Positions 18,640-30,285 of a DNA stretch of 64,000 bases are shown piece by piece; the first letter of the stretch is position 1; every line of letters begins with the position of its first letter. This stretch comes from Mycobacteriales bacterium (GTDB lineage Bacteria > Actinomycetota > Actinomycetes > Mycobacteriales > SCTD01): NCBI GenBank assembly GCA_030447385.1, contig JAUJOY010000005.1, forward strand, positions 1 to 64,000. The letters run 5' to 3'. Both the position numbers and the translations under genes were made by a program. Under the pieces are notes generated by a model. It saw only the letters and a program-made list of their open reading frames with translations, made no database searches and was not told the DNA's origin.

Positions 18640-20220
18640 ATGAGCGCACACAGCGAGCCCGACGGACGACCCGGCCTGACCCGGCGACAGGTCCTGCTGC
18701 GCGGGGCCGGGGTCACCGCCGGCGCTCTCGTTGGGTCGACTGTCGGCGGGGCGTGGGCCTGGGCGGCGCCGCCGCCAGTGGCCCGGGCTGTGCGGGACCC
18801 GTTCACCCTGGGCGTCGCCTCCGGCGAGCCCGCGCCGGACGGGGTCGTGTTGTGGACTCGCCTGGCTTCCAGCCCAGCCGCGGAGGACGGGCGGGGCGGT
18901 ATGCCCGCCCGTCCCGTCCCGGTGCAGTGGCAGATCGCCGAGGACGAGGGCTTCGGCCCGCGTCGTCGCAAGAGGGACCGAGCTTGCCAGGCCGGAACTT
19001 GGCCACTCGGTGCACGCCGAGGTCGCGGGGCTGCGCCCTGGCGCCGAGTACTTCTACCGCTTCAAGGCCGGCCCCGAGCTCAGCCCGGTGGGGCGGACGA
19101 GAACCGCACCGGCCGGGGCGCCCGGGTCGACAGCTTGGCGTTCGCGTTCACCTCATGCCAGGCGTACACGTCGGGCCTGTACACCGCGCACCGCCGGATG
19201 GCCGAGGAGGACCTGGACTTGGTCGTGCAGCTCGGCGACTACATCTACGAGGGGGCCCCGAACCCGTCGCAGTTCCGCGTGCACGAGGGCCAGGGCGAAC
19301 CTATGACGCTGGGGGGTTACCGCAACCGCCATGCCCAGTACAAGTCCGACACCGACCTCCAGGCCGCGCACGCCGCCTTCGCGTGGGTGGTGGTGCTCGA
19401 CGACCACGAGATCGACAACAACTGGGCCGATGAGGTGCCGCAGGATCCGGACAAGCAGTCGCGGGAGGCCTTCCTGGCACGTCGCAAGGCCGCGCTCCAG
19501 GCGTACTACGAGCACATGCCACTGCGTCGGGCCTCGATCCCGAGCGGGATCGACATCCAGCTCTACCGCCGGCTGCCCTTTGGCGACCTGCTCGACCTGC
19601 ACGTGCTCGACACGCGTCAGTATCGCAGCGACCAGTCGACGACAGCCCGCCTCGATCCGAGCCGTACGATCCTCGGCGACGAGCAGGAGCGGTGGCTGCG
19701 GCACGCTCTCGCCGGCCCGACCGCCCGCTGGAACGTCCTCGCCCAGCAGGTCTTCTTCTCCCAGCGGGACTTCACCGCTGGGCCGGCGGCCTCCTACAGC
19801 AACGACGCCTGGGACGGCTACGTCGCCGACCGCGACGGCCTGCGTGACCACCTCGCAACCACCGGCACGAGCAATCCGGTGGTCATCACCGGCGACGTGC
19901 ACGCCAACTACGTGTGCGACGTCAAGGCTGACTTCAACGACCCGAGCTCGCGGACCGTCGCCAGCGAGCTGGTCGGCACTTCCATTTCGACGGGCGGTGA
20001 CGGCCGCGACCAGAACCCCGGCGACGCCGTGCAGCTGGCCGAGAACCCGCACATCCGCTTCATCAACCGCAACCGCGGCTACGTGCGCAACACCCTCACC
20101 CCGAGCGGGTGGACCGCCGACTTCCGCATCGTCGACAGCGTCACCACGCCCGATGCAAAGGCGCGCACCCGCGCTACGTACGTCATCGAGAACGGGCGTC
20201 CCGGGGCGGTCCCTGCCTAA
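18640..20220 (+). pseudogene. phoD: PhoD-type alkaline phosphatase 2, two compensating frameshifts
   Basis: ATG 18640 follows GGGAGC. A Tat signal ([17 protein letters not shown]) ends in AWAWAA. The frame stays open to TAA 20218-20220 (526 aa), but residues about 107-160 read as arginine-rich nonsense. The neighbouring frame there encodes the expected [40 protein letters not shown]. An extra C near 18957 and a lost base near 19115 explain it. The catalytic core is otherwise complete: [36 protein letters not shown] and VVITGDVHANYV. About 51 codons in the wrong frame would probably destroy the N-terminal domain, so either the gene is dead or these two indels are errors. Confidence 0.85.
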
Positions 20221-20674
20221 TTTCGCGCCCAGCGTGCCGAACACGCCGGAAAGGCACGGGCCCGGTCGCTCGCCGGGTCAAGGGAACACGCGGATGCCTC
20301 GTGCCGGCCAAGCGTCCGAGCCCGCTCAGGGTGTCTCCGCGGCACAGGCTCTCGAGCAGCGCGCCTGCGCCTGAACGTGCAGGGTCGGCGGCGGGATCCT
20401 GTCGGTAATGCTCGGCTGGTCGCCGGACGAAGCACGGGTCCGCCCATGCGCCGCGGCAAGCAAGGCCGGGACGCCGGTCGCCACGGTCGCCGACGTCCTG
20501 ATCACAATGACGACCGCGCAGCGCTGCCCGGATCGGCGCCTATGCGTGGGCTTCTCCCGGAGCGCTGCGCTGTCTGTCAGCCGGCGGAGCCCGGCCCGTG
20601 GAGCTTCCTGGCGAGCACACCTAGGCGGCTACGTGCGCCAATGCGGCGTCCCGGCCCCAGCGATGGCGGGTGGC
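20221..20674. other. Intergenic stretch without a supported gene
   Basis: Contains one diverged 17-bp motif copy (20534-20550). No conserved frames or structured RNA recognised. Confidence 0.5.
20534..20550 (+). repeat. 17-bp dispersed motif, copy 10 (3' end diverged)
   Basis: CGGCGCCTATGCGTGGG: the first 11 bases match and the last six diverge. It is intergenic. Confidence 0.45.
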
Positions 20675-20989
20675 CTACGCCCCGGTTTCCGACCTGTCGC
20701 GTGGGTCTGTATCCGCACCCCGGCTCGGCAGGTCGTCGTTGCCCTCGAACAGGCCGGACACGATCGTGCGCGGCTGCAGCTGCCGGAGCTCCATGCCGAG
20801 ATCATCGAGGTCGGGACCGAGGTCCTGCTTGAGGTCGTTGGTCAGGCGATCGAACAGCGTTCGGCCCCGGCGCAGCTTTCGGCCGAGGTCCGCAGCCAGA
20901 GAAGGAAGCCGGTCGGGCCCGAAGACGAACAGCGCGAGCACCAGCAGCGCAGCCGCCTCGCCCAGCCCAAGGTGGTCGAACACCCTCAC
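20675..20989 (-). CDS. tatB: TatB-like twin-arginine translocase subunit
   Basis: 104 aa from GTG 20989. A single hydrophobic N-terminal helix (LGLGEAAALLVLALFVFGPD) runs into the TatA/B hinge FGPDRLP, then an amphipathic helix (SLAADLGRKLRRGRTLFDRL) and a charged tail with DLDDLGMELRQLQPRTIVSG, as in actinobacterial TatB. TatB forms the substrate-receptor complex with TatC. A lone tatB away from tatA and tatC would be an extra copy. Its place among five Tat-exported phosphatase-type genes, with a PHO box 56 nt upstream, suggests it boosts export of these enzymes. A TatA-type role is possible. Confidence 0.7.
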   Translation of the reverse strand: MRVFDHLGLGEAAALLVLALFVFGPDRLPSLAADLGRKLRRGRTLFDRLTNDLKQDLGPDLDDLGMELRQLQPRTIVSGLFEGNDDLPSRGADTDPRDRSETGA

Positions 20990-21044
20990 AGGCTAGGCGC
21001 CTCATCACCGCGTTGGCGGTGGCGGACCACTTTCGACGGTAACG

Positions 21045-21066
21045 GTTCACGTGCCGGTCATCTGCG
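21045..21066 (+). promoter_or_regulatory. PHO box between tatB and the glycosyltransferase operon
   Basis: Units GTTCACGTGCC (21045-21055, 6/7) and GGTCATCTGCG (21056-21066, 5/7) lie in perfect 11-nt phase. It is 56 nt from the tatB start (minus strand) and about 210 nt from the glycosyltransferase start (plus strand). Confidence 0.6.
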
Positions 21067-21278
21067 TGTCGGGCCCCTTTGGGCGGTGGACGAAGCCGTT
21101 GTCTGCGACCGCCCGTTGCTCGCTGCCTTTCCACCAGTGGACCGGCAGGTCGAGGCTCGTCTCACCGACCGTCTGAAGCGGCAGCATCACTGGGCGTTCG
21201 CCTGGCGCTCACGCTGTCGTAGTCCCTCGTTCAGGCGCCCAACGTCCGCTACAGGCCTGTCTCTCTTCGAGGAGCATC

Positions 21279-22055
21279 GTGTCCAGTCCGCCAGGTCTTC
21301 CCGTCCAGCGCGCCCCGGGCCGGGGGGTGATCGTCACCGCAGCTGGCCCGAGGATGCGCCCGGTGTTGCACGACCTCGCGTTGCCGACCTTCCGACGCTA
21401 TGCCGAGGCGCGGGGGTGGTCAGTCGTCGCGGAGGACCTCGGAGCTGACGGCAATGGCGCTGATCTGGGCGCACAGCGTGCCAAGTGGGCGAAGGTGCGC
21501 ATGCTCCGGCGGGCGCTCGCCGAGCATCCGTTTGCGCTCTGGATCGATGCTGACGTGCTCGTGCTGCGCACCGACGACGACATCACGACCCACCTGCGCC
21601 CCGGCGACTTCCAGGCTCTGGTGCTGGAGCAGGTTCCTGCTGAGCACCGGGTCAATCCGAACACCGGCGTGTGGCTGCTCCGTGCCTGCCCTCAGGCACA
21701 GGCCTTCTTCGACACGGTGGAGGCAGCGGGGTCGCAGCCGGGTCCGTGGGCTGATCAGGGGGCAGTGCTGGCCGCACTGGGCTGGGACCGAGGGGATGCG
21801 GACTACCGGTGGGCACGGCCCGGTCCCGGCAACGCGCACACTGCCAGGACGGCATGGCTGCCACCAGGCTGGAACACGCCCTACCTAGGCCCCCGGGACG
21901 ACCACGAGTCGTTCAACAGCGCGGCGAGTTCCTACGCTGACCGTCCGCGGGTCGACCATCCTCATGCGCTGCACTTCATGGGCATGACGCTGGAGGCACG
22001 TCATCGTGCGATGGCCAGCGTGGCGGCGGCGCGGGCTGCGCCCGAACCGGCGTGA
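21279..22055 (+). CDS. Galactosyl/mannosyltransferase-like GT-A protein (GMA12/MNN10 type)
   Basis: 258 aa from GTG 21279, with AGGAGC upstream. A conserved hexad (LGAQRAKWAKVRMLRRALAE) precedes the nucleotide-sugar DxD motif in FALWIDADVLVLRTDDD. NPNTGVWLLRACPQAQAFFD and QGAVLAALGWDRGD follow, as in GMA12/MNN10-type transferases, and HALHFMGM closes the fold. It would transfer a hexose from a nucleotide donor. There is no signal peptide. It overlaps the downstream methyltransferase by four bases (GTGA), so the two are coupled and perhaps modify the same surface glycan. Confidence 0.75.
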   Translation: MSSPPGLPVQRAPGRGVIVTAAGPRMRPVLHDLALPTFRRYAEARGWSVVAEDLGADGNGADLGAQRAKWAKVRMLRRALAEHPFALWIDADVLVLRTDDDITTHLRPGDFQALVLEQVPAEHRVNPNTGVWLLRACPQAQAFFDTVEAAGSQPGPWADQGAVLAALGWDRGDADYRWARPGPGNAHTARTAWLPPGWNTPYLGPRDDHESFNSAASSYADRPRVDHPHALHFMGMTLEARHRAMASVAAARAAPEPA

Positions 22056-22747
22056 GGGTTCCAGAGCCAGCCGATCCACCTCAGCGGTGCTTCACAGAGG
22101 GCACCGCCGCGGTTGCGCTCGTGGCCTTGATCAACACCGGCCCGTACCTGCCATGGGGTCGAGGGGTGATGCGTCCGGGCGGGCTCGTGACGGTGTGCAA
22201 CGACATCGTGCTGCACAACCGACATCGCGTTGTGGAGCTCGGCGGCGGGGTGAGCACCGTCCTGCTCGCACGACTGCTCCGACAGCTCTGGCCGACGGGA
22301 GACGTGCGGCAGGTGGTGGTCGAGCACGACCCGGTATGGGCGGGATGGGTGCAGAGTCAGCTCGATCGTGAGGAGCTGGGACGTCGTGTCGCCGTCGTGC
22401 GCGCGCCCCTCGGTCCACACCCGCTGGGAGCGAGTGGCCTGCACTGGTACGACGACATCGCCCTCGAGGATGGTCTGGACCGGGTGCTGGGCGGGGAGCT
22501 CATCGACCTGCTGGTCGTCGACGGTCCTCCGGCCGACACCTCCGAGAAGGACCTCGCCCGCTACCCTGCACTTCCGGTCTTCGCCTCGCGCCTCGCGCCT
22601 GGTGCCACTGTGGTGCTGGACGACGTCGAGCGCCCAGGCGAGCAGGAGGTGCTGCGCCGCTGGGAGGACGAGTACCCGCTGGCGTTCGAGCGCCGGAGCA
22701 ACACGGCGGGCGTCGCGCTTGGCCGGGTTCTGGCCGCGGAGTCTTGA
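22052..22747 (+). CDS. Class I SAM-dependent methyltransferase
   Basis: 231 aa from GTG 22052. The SAM-binding glycine-rich loop is HRVVELGGGVSTVLLARLLR, with an acidic end of strand 2 in QVVVEHDPVWAGWVQSQL. Motif IV is IDLLVVDGPPADTSEKDLAR, and the fold closes with LAPGATVVLDDVERPGEQEV, as in Methyltransf_24-type proteins. It is intact and overlaps the glycosyltransferase by four bases. The acceptor is unknown; a sugar or small metabolite is likely from context. Confidence 0.75.
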   Translation: MRVPEPADPPQRCFTEGTAAVALVALINTGPYLPWGRGVMRPGGLVTVCNDIVLHNRHRVVELGGGVSTVLLARLLRQLWPTGDVRQVVVEHDPVWAGWVQSQLDREELGRRVAVVRAPLGPHPLGASGLHWYDDIALEDGLDRVLGGELIDLLVVDGPPADTSEKDLARYPALPVFASRLAPGATVVLDDVERPGEQEVLRRWEDEYPLAFERRSNTAGVALGRVLAAES

Positions 22748-23052
22748 CCTCGGCTTTCCGCGCGTGTTCAGCGCAGGCGTCTGCACCCCGCGGCCGTTGC
22801 CGCCCCGCACCGAGCCTCTTGGAGGCCGAACGGGCAGCGTGCTGGCTGCGCCCGTCCCTCGCGTCTGGGTGAGGAGGGACGGAAGCGGTCGTCCCAACTC
22901 CTGAGCCTGCTGTCGGTCGATCCAGCCGGCGGCGGCGAGCGTGGTGCGGTCCGACCCCGACATTTCGAGAACTGCCAGATCCCTGTTCATGAGCGGTACA
23001 CCCGGCTCGGGCAACCTGCCAGCGTCCTACCGCACTTCTCAGGAGGTCCCAG
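22748..23052. other. Upstream region of the 5'-nucleotidase gene
   Basis: 305 bases with no gene. The only recognised element is the PHO box at 22985-23006, plus the Shine-Dalgarno CAGGAGG near 23040. Confidence 0.6.
22985..23006 (+). promoter_or_regulatory. PHO box upstream of the 5'-nucleotidase gene
   Basis: GTTCATGAGCG (22985-22995, 5/7) and GTACACCCGGC (22996-23006, 6/7) lie in 11-nt phase, 46 nt before the start codon. Confidence 0.6.
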
Positions 23053-24645
23053 GTGCCCCGACTCTCGTGCTCCCTCCTCGTGGCCGGCCGCCTGGCCCTG
23101 GCCCTGGCCGCTGTCGGCATGATGATGCTGGGCAGTCCGGGCATCGCGTCGGCGCACGGGAGGCCGCCGTTGTCGGGCAATGGCGAGCAGCAGTCCCAGC
23201 GCACGGTCGAGATCCAGATCCTGGGCCTGAACGAGACGCACGGTCAGCTCGATCCGCTCCGACGGAACGGCCAGCTTGCTGGCGGCGCTGGTGTGCTGGC
23301 GACGTACCTGAAGCAGGAGGAGGCGGAGATCCCGCGGACGCTGATCCTGGACTCCGGGGACTTCATGCAGGGACCGGTGATCTCGTCGTTCTTTGAGGGC
23401 GCGTCCACCGTGGAGGTCTTCAACGCCATCGGCGTCGATGCGGTTGCCGTCGGAAACCACGAGTTCGACTACGGGCAGCAGGTACTGGACGAGCGGATCG
23501 CGCAGGCGCAGTTCCCGTTCCTGGCGGTGAACATCGTGGACGAGTCGACCGGGACCACGCCCGAAGGCTTCGAGCCGTACGTCGTCAAGAAGTTGCAGGG
23601 CGTCAAGGTCGGTGTGATCGGCGTGGCCAACCCGGACACGAAGAACGTGACGCTGCCCTCCGCCACCGAGGGGCTGCGCTTCCTGGACCTCGCCCAAAGC
23701 GCGCAGGCCGTGAATGCCGCAGTCGAACAGCTGCGGGCGAAGAAGGTCGAGACGATCGTCGTGCTCGCGCATCAGGGCCTGACGACTCAGAGCGAGGGGG
23801 CACTGGCCGAGCTGGTGTCGCAGCTGTCCGGGGAGGTGGACCTCGTGCTGGGCGGTCACATCCCGCTGGAGTTCGACACGGTCATCCACGGGATCCCCGT
23901 GGTGCAGCCGTTCGGCAACACCCGCGGCTACGCCGACGTCACGCTCACCGTCGACCGGAAGACACGGGACGTGGTGGACGTGGTCACCGAGCTCGACGCC
24001 ACCTTCGTCGCCGGTGTGAGCCCCGACCCCGAGGTCCAAGCCATCGTCGACCGGTACCGCGCTGCGCTGGGCGAGGAGCTGGGCAAGACAGTCGGCACCG
24101 CGACCACGTCCATCACCCGCACCCGCGACGCGGAATCCGAGATGGGCAACTTCGTCACCGACGCCATGCGCACCCACGTTGCCGGGGTGGACGTCGCTCT
24201 CACGAACGCCGGAGGGCTGCGGGCCGACATCGACGCCGGCCCGATCACGCTCGAGGAGGTCTACGCGGTGCTGCCCTTCAACAACACCCTGGTCACCATG
24301 AATCTGACCGGCAGCCAGGTGAGGCAGGTACTCGAGGAAGGGGCGGGGAGCCGCTTCGGCGTGGTGCAGGTCTCCGGTCTGGCCTGGTCCTTCAACCCCT
24401 CGTTGCCGTTCGGCAGCCGGGTCACGTCGGTCACGCTGCCCACCGGCGTGCCGATCGACCTGACACGGACCTACCGGGTGGCGACGAACAACTTCATGGC
24501 CGCCGGTGGTGATCAGTTTGCGACCTTGACCAAGGGGACCGACACCGTGGACACGGGGATCAACCTGGTGGACAACGTCGTCCGCTACCTGCAGGCGAAC
24601 TCACCGGTGGACCCGCAGGTCGAGGGTCGGCTCACTCTCCGGTGA
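23053..24645 (+). CDS. UshA/CpdB-type secreted 5'-nucleotidase (metallophosphatase)
   Basis: 530 aa and intact, preceded by AGGAGG. A Sec-type signal peptide (residues 1 to about 34, ending ASA-HG) leads to the metallophosphatase domain: LGLNETHGQLD, LDSGDFMQGP, AVGNHEFDYG, VLAHQGLT and LVLGGHIPLEFD. The C-terminal nucleotide-binding domain follows (ESEMGNFVTDAMRTH, LTNAGGLRADIDAG, VLPFNNTLVTMNLTG, YRVATNNFMAAGGD). The enzyme would release phosphate and nucleosides from extracellular nucleotides. The first metal ligand is Glu (NETH) rather than the usual Asp, and GGH is followed by IP, not the usual xH or xQ. It stands alone behind its own PHO box. Confidence 0.85.
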   Translation: MPRLSCSLLVAGRLALALAAVGMMMLGSPGIASAHGRPPLSGNGEQQSQRTVEIQILGLNETHGQLDPLRRNGQLAGGAGVLATYLKQEEAEIPRTLILDSGDFMQGPVISSFFEGASTVEVFNAIGVDAVAVGNHEFDYGQQVLDERIAQAQFPFLAVNIVDESTGTTPEGFEPYVVKKLQGVKVGVIGVANPDTKNVTLPSATEGLRFLDLAQSAQAVNAAVEQLRAKKVETIVVLAHQGLTTQSEGALAELVSQLSGEVDLVLGGHIPLEFDTVIHGIPVVQPFGNTRGYADVTLTVDRKTRDVVDVVTELDATFVAGVSPDPEVQAIVDRYRAALGEELGKTVGTATTSITRTRDAESEMGNFVTDAMRTHVAGVDVALTNAGGLRADIDAGPITLEEVYAVLPFNNTLVTMNLTGSQVRQVLEEGAGSRFGVVQVSGLAWSFNPSLPFGSRVTSVTLPTGVPIDLTRTYRVATNNFMAAGGDQFATLTKGTDTVDTGINLVDNVVRYLQANSPVDPQVEGRLTLR

Positions 24646-24753
24646 CCGAGGTCCTTCGGCCGCCGGTCCCTCACACCGCGGCTTTGTGCGCTGTTCATCG
24701 AACACGCGTGCACATGTCCGGTGCTGGCAGCACTACAGGGGCAGGGTGCAGCC

Positions 24754-26988
24754 ATGCGAGTGGCGATCGTCACCGAGTCCTTCCTTCCGCAGGTCAACGG
24801 CGTCACCAACTCCGTGCTTCGGGTGTGCGAGCAGATGGAGCGCCGGGGCCACGAGGTCCTCGTGGTCGCGCCAGGTCCCGGACCCGGGACGTACGCTGGG
24901 GCGCGGGTGATCAGAACCCCGTCCATCCCGCTGCCCTGCTACCGCGACTTCCGGATCGCCCGCCCGTGGGCCGGGATGGAGCGAGCGCTCGAGAGCTTCC
25001 ACCCCGACGTGGTGCACCTCGCGAGCCCCACCGTCTTGGGTGCGCAGGCCGGCTTCGTCGCCCGACGGATGAGGTTGCCCGTGGTCGCGGTCTACCAGAC
25101 AGATCTCGCCGGATTCGCCTCCCGCTACCGCCTCGGCGGCGCGAACCGGGCCGTCTGGAGCTGGTTGCGCACGGTGCACAGCGTGGCGGCGCGCACCCTC
25201 GCCCCCAGCCGGCACGCGGTGGACGTGCTGACCGCGCAAGGCGTCGAGCACGTCGTGCACTGGGCCCGCGGCGTCGACATGCAGCGCTTCACCCCAGCTG
25301 CTCGTTGCAGCGCCTGGCGGGCGAGCATCGCTGCCGAGGGCGAGGTGGTCGTCGGCTACGTCGGGCGTCTGGGAGCTGAGAAGGAGGTGGAGCTGCTGGC
25401 CGCGTTGGCCGACGTACCCCGGGTGCGTCTGGTCGTCGTCGGCGACGGACCTCAACGCGGGGCCCTGCAGCGCAAGCTCCCCAGCGCGCACTTCCTCGGC
25501 TTCCAGAGCGGGCCACAGCTGTCGGCGGCGTACGCCTCCCTAGACGTGTTCGTGCACACCGGCGCGCACGAGACGTTCTGCCAGGCCGCCCAGGAGGCCC
25601 TCGCCTCGGGTGTGCCTGTCGTCGCTCCGGCCGCCGGCGGCCTGCTCGACCTGGTCCAGACAGGGGACAACGGACTGCACTTCCGCCCCGGCTCGGCGGC
25701 TGACCTGCGGCGGCAGGTCGTCCGCCTGGTCGAGGACGAACCGGGTCGGCACCTGATGGGCCGGGCCGCGGAGAGATCGGTGCAGGGCCGCACGTGGGAA
25801 GTCATCGGCGACCAGCTGATCGGTCAACTACCAGGAGGTGGTCGCATGAGCCGGATCGTGCAGCTCGCCAACTTCGCCTCCCCGGCGTCGGGCGGCCTGC
25901 GCACGACGCTCGCTCACCTGGCGCACGGTTATGCGCAGGCCGGTCACGAGGTCGTCCAGATCGTGCCTGGCGCACGAGCGACCAAGGAACGTACGCCCTG
26001 GGGCTGCCGTGTGACCCTCGTCGGGCCAGAGATGCCCGGTACCGGGTACCGCCTCCTTCTCGACCGAGCCGAGGTGCTGCGACGGCTGGAGGAGCTGGAA
26101 CCAGATCGGGTCGAGGTCCACGACCGGACGACGCTGCGTCCGGTGGGCCGCTGGGCCGCCCGGCGCGGGGTCCCTTCGCTCGTCGTGAGCCACGAGCGCC
26201 TGGACCGGTGGCTTCGGCAGTGGCTTTCTGCGCGACTGCCGCTAGATCGTTGGGCCGACCGGTCGAACATGGCGCTCGCCGCGAGCTTCGACCAGGTGGT
26301 GTGCACCACCGCATGGGCCGAGCAGGAGTTTTTCCGGATCGGCGTGAGCCGGCTGCGGCGCGTCCCGCTCGGTGTCGACCTGGACCGCTTCCGCCCCAAC
26401 GACTCCGCGCGCAGCGAGTTGTGCTCGGACGGGGAGGCGCTGCTCGTCATGGCCGGCAGGTTGTCCAGGGAGAAGCGTCCAGACCTGGCGGTCGGTGCTG
26501 CGCGGGAGCTGCTGCGCCGCAAGGTCCGGGTCCGCCTGCTCATCGCCGGCGACGGTCCGTTGCGATCCTCGGTCAGGCAACTGGCGGACGGGATGCCCGT
26601 GGAGCTGCTCGGCTTCGTGTCCGACCGGCCGCGCCTCGCCCAGCTGCTGGGGGCGGCCGATGTGGTGGTCGCACCCGGGCCGGTGGAGACGTTCGGGCTC
26701 GCGGCGCTGGAGGCGCTGGCCTGCGGCAGCCCCGTGGTGGCCAATGCGCACTCCGCACTGCCCGAGGTGCTCGGAGAAGCCGGTAGGGCGGCCGCGTCCA
26801 CGCCCCGCTGCTTCGCCGACGCGGTGCAGCAGCTGCTCGCGCTCGACGTCGCCGACCGGCGCGCGCTCGCCCGCCGCCGCGCGGAGGAGTTCCCGTGGTC
26901 GAGGACGACGGAGGGCTTCCTGCGCGCGCACGACCTGCCCGTCGGGCCGGTGCCTGGCGTGAGCCGGATCCCGCTGCCCGCTCCCTGA
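24754..26988 (+). CDS. Two GT4 glycosyltransferases in one frame (GDP-mannose-type, fused)
   Basis: 744 aa from ATG 24754. The first GT-B enzyme (residues 1 to about 362) starts MRVAIVTESFLPQVNGVTNS, a hallmark of GDP-mannose-dependent mannosyltransferases such as MgtA, and has VVGYVGRLGAEKEVELLAAL and HETFCQAAQEALASGVPVVA, the E-x7-E donor site. The second enzyme begins at an internal ATG (25846) with ideal AGGAGG (25833-25838) and has its own SRIVQLANFASPASGGLRTT, MAGRLSREKRPDLAV and VETFGLAALEALACGSPVVA. In relatives these are separate neighbouring genes, so the fusion may be real or due to a lost stop. The products probably mannosylate envelope lipids. Confidence 0.8.
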   Translation: MRVAIVTESFLPQVNGVTNSVLRVCEQMERRGHEVLVVAPGPGPGTYAGARVIRTPSIPLPCYRDFRIARPWAGMERALESFHPDVVHLASPTVLGAQAGFVARRMRLPVVAVYQTDLAGFASRYRLGGANRAVWSWLRTVHSVAARTLAPSRHAVDVLTAQGVEHVVHWARGVDMQRFTPAARCSAWRASIAAEGEVVVGYVGRLGAEKEVELLAALADVPRVRLVVVGDGPQRGALQRKLPSAHFLGFQSGPQLSAAYASLDVFVHTGAHETFCQAAQEALASGVPVVAPAAGGLLDLVQTGDNGLHFRPGSAADLRRQVVRLVEDEPGRHLMGRAAERSVQGRTWEVIGDQLIGQLPGGGRMSRIVQLANFASPASGGLRTTLAHLAHGYAQAGHEVVQIVPGARATKERTPWGCRVTLVGPEMPGTGYRLLLDRAEVLRRLEELEPDRVEVHDRTTLRPVGRWAARRGVPSLVVSHERLDRWLRQWLSARLPLDRWADRSNMALAASFDQVVCTTAWAEQEFFRIGVSRLRRVPLGVDLDRFRPNDSARSELCSDGEALLVMAGRLSREKRPDLAVGAARELLRRKVRVRLLIAGDGPLRSSVRQLADGMPVELLGFVSDRPRLAQLLGAADVVVAPGPVETFGLAALEALACGSPVVANAHSALPEVLGEAGRAAASTPRCFADAVQQLLALDVADRRALARRRAEEFPWSRTTEGFLRAHDLPVGPVPGVSRIPLPAP

Positions 26989-27378
26989 GCAACCTCACCG
27001 CGGGCTGTTCACCGGTCCTTCATGCGACCCACCTCGAGCCGTGGCCTCGCGAGCAGTTCGCCCTCCCGACCATGATCGGCGTGACCCTCGCTACTGCTGC
27101 CGCTGCCGACCTCGGGCGACCTCGTCGACTCGTTGGCCTCGGTGACAGCACCAGCTGTGGACAGGGGGTAGGGGTACACGTGCCGCTGAACCGCACCTGG
27201 CCGGCGCTAGGTTCTCCCGTCCGTAGGTGAGCATCGTGCACGCCGAAGATGAACAGGCCAGCCCACAGCGCCCTGGCTGTTCACGGACCGCACATGGACG
27301 CGCCGTGCTCGGTTCACTGCTGTCGCGCGGACGAGCCGCAGCCTGATCCCGACGCAGCGCCGACAGCCTGGAGCACAC
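26989..27378. other. Intergenic stretch upstream of the GH2 gene
   Basis: No gene. It holds isolated PHO-like half-sites: GTTCACC at 27007, GTTCACG at 27279 and GTTCACT at 27312. The last two are exactly 33 nt (three 11-nt turns) apart, but the intervening units do not match. Confidence 0.35.
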
Positions 27379-29459
<2,081 letters not shown>

Positions 29460-30285
29460 ACGACTTCCCGGTTCCCGGAATCGAGTACCCAGCCAACTGG
29501 AACCAGTCCGATCAGGTCGTCGACGCGCGCGGCATCGTCAACACCGAGCAGCAGTAGCAACACACCATCGGCGGCCCGCACCACCGCCGTGGGGGGCTAC
29601 GTCAGACACGCCGTTCATCACCGGCAGAGACCGCTGGAGTGGCACTCCCCATGCGCACGGTCCGTGCTCCGCCCACCTTCCACGGCGTGTACGGCGAGAC
29701 ACAGGGCTCGCTGCCTTAACTCAACTTAACTCGACACCCTCGCGGGGCCCGAAAGGGTGTCGGGGCCGCGTCAGGTCAGGCGGGCACCGATCGGCACTTC
29801 GCTTTCGGCCTGCGCCACCGCTGCGCTGCTGCGCACACCCGAGTCGGCAACCTCGGTTGAGATCTCATGCTCGTTGCGGAGCTGGGCGTAGGGGAGTGGG
29901 TGGGCGCTCGCGCGCACTGGAGCAGCTCGACGTCGACGGGCCTGGGCGAAGTCGACCATCCCGGCGAGGCAGCGTTGCCCCTCCTTGATCAGCAGAACCC
30001 CGGCGGTCATGGCGATCACCGGTGCGCGGTGATCGACGCAGGGGGACGGCGACGGCAAAGTCACTCTCACTCGCAGATCAACACGCGACGAGCTACACCA
30101 CTCCCGGGAACGGTTCGGGCCGGTGCGCAGCTGCTGGCTGCCCCGACCCGGGCCGGTGTTCGCCGGCTCGATGCCGGGTACCAGTGCCGTCGTCAAGCGT
30201 TCGCCACTCGGCCCGTTCCCCACGATCTGGGGTGCGCCGGACGCCGCCGCGACCCCGGACTTGGCTGCGCCGCGGCGGGGGGTCC
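29460..30285. other. Long intergenic stretch
   Basis: 826 bases. It contains one strong hairpin (29732-29762) and a minus-strand frame from ATG 30010 to 29771 (79 aa, starting MTAGVLLIKEGQRCLAGMVD) that I cannot assign. The rest shows no gene. Confidence 0.45.
29732..29762. terminator. Perfect 9-bp hairpin, likely terminator
   Basis: CGACACCCT and AGGGTGTCG flank a 13-nt loop. There is no U-run, which is common for actinobacterial terminators. It lies between the GH2 gene and the 3' end of phoX2, 270 nt after the former. Confidence 0.5.

Noticed and set aside
27007-27322. PHO box upstream of the GH2 gene
   Set aside because: Isolated GTTCACC-like units exist but neighbouring units in 11-nt phase match poorly, so no operator is called.
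29771-30010. 79-aa minus-strand frame (MTAGVLLIKEGQ...)
   Set aside because: It has a plausible start but no ribosome-binding site or family pattern; kept only as a remark on the intergenic region.
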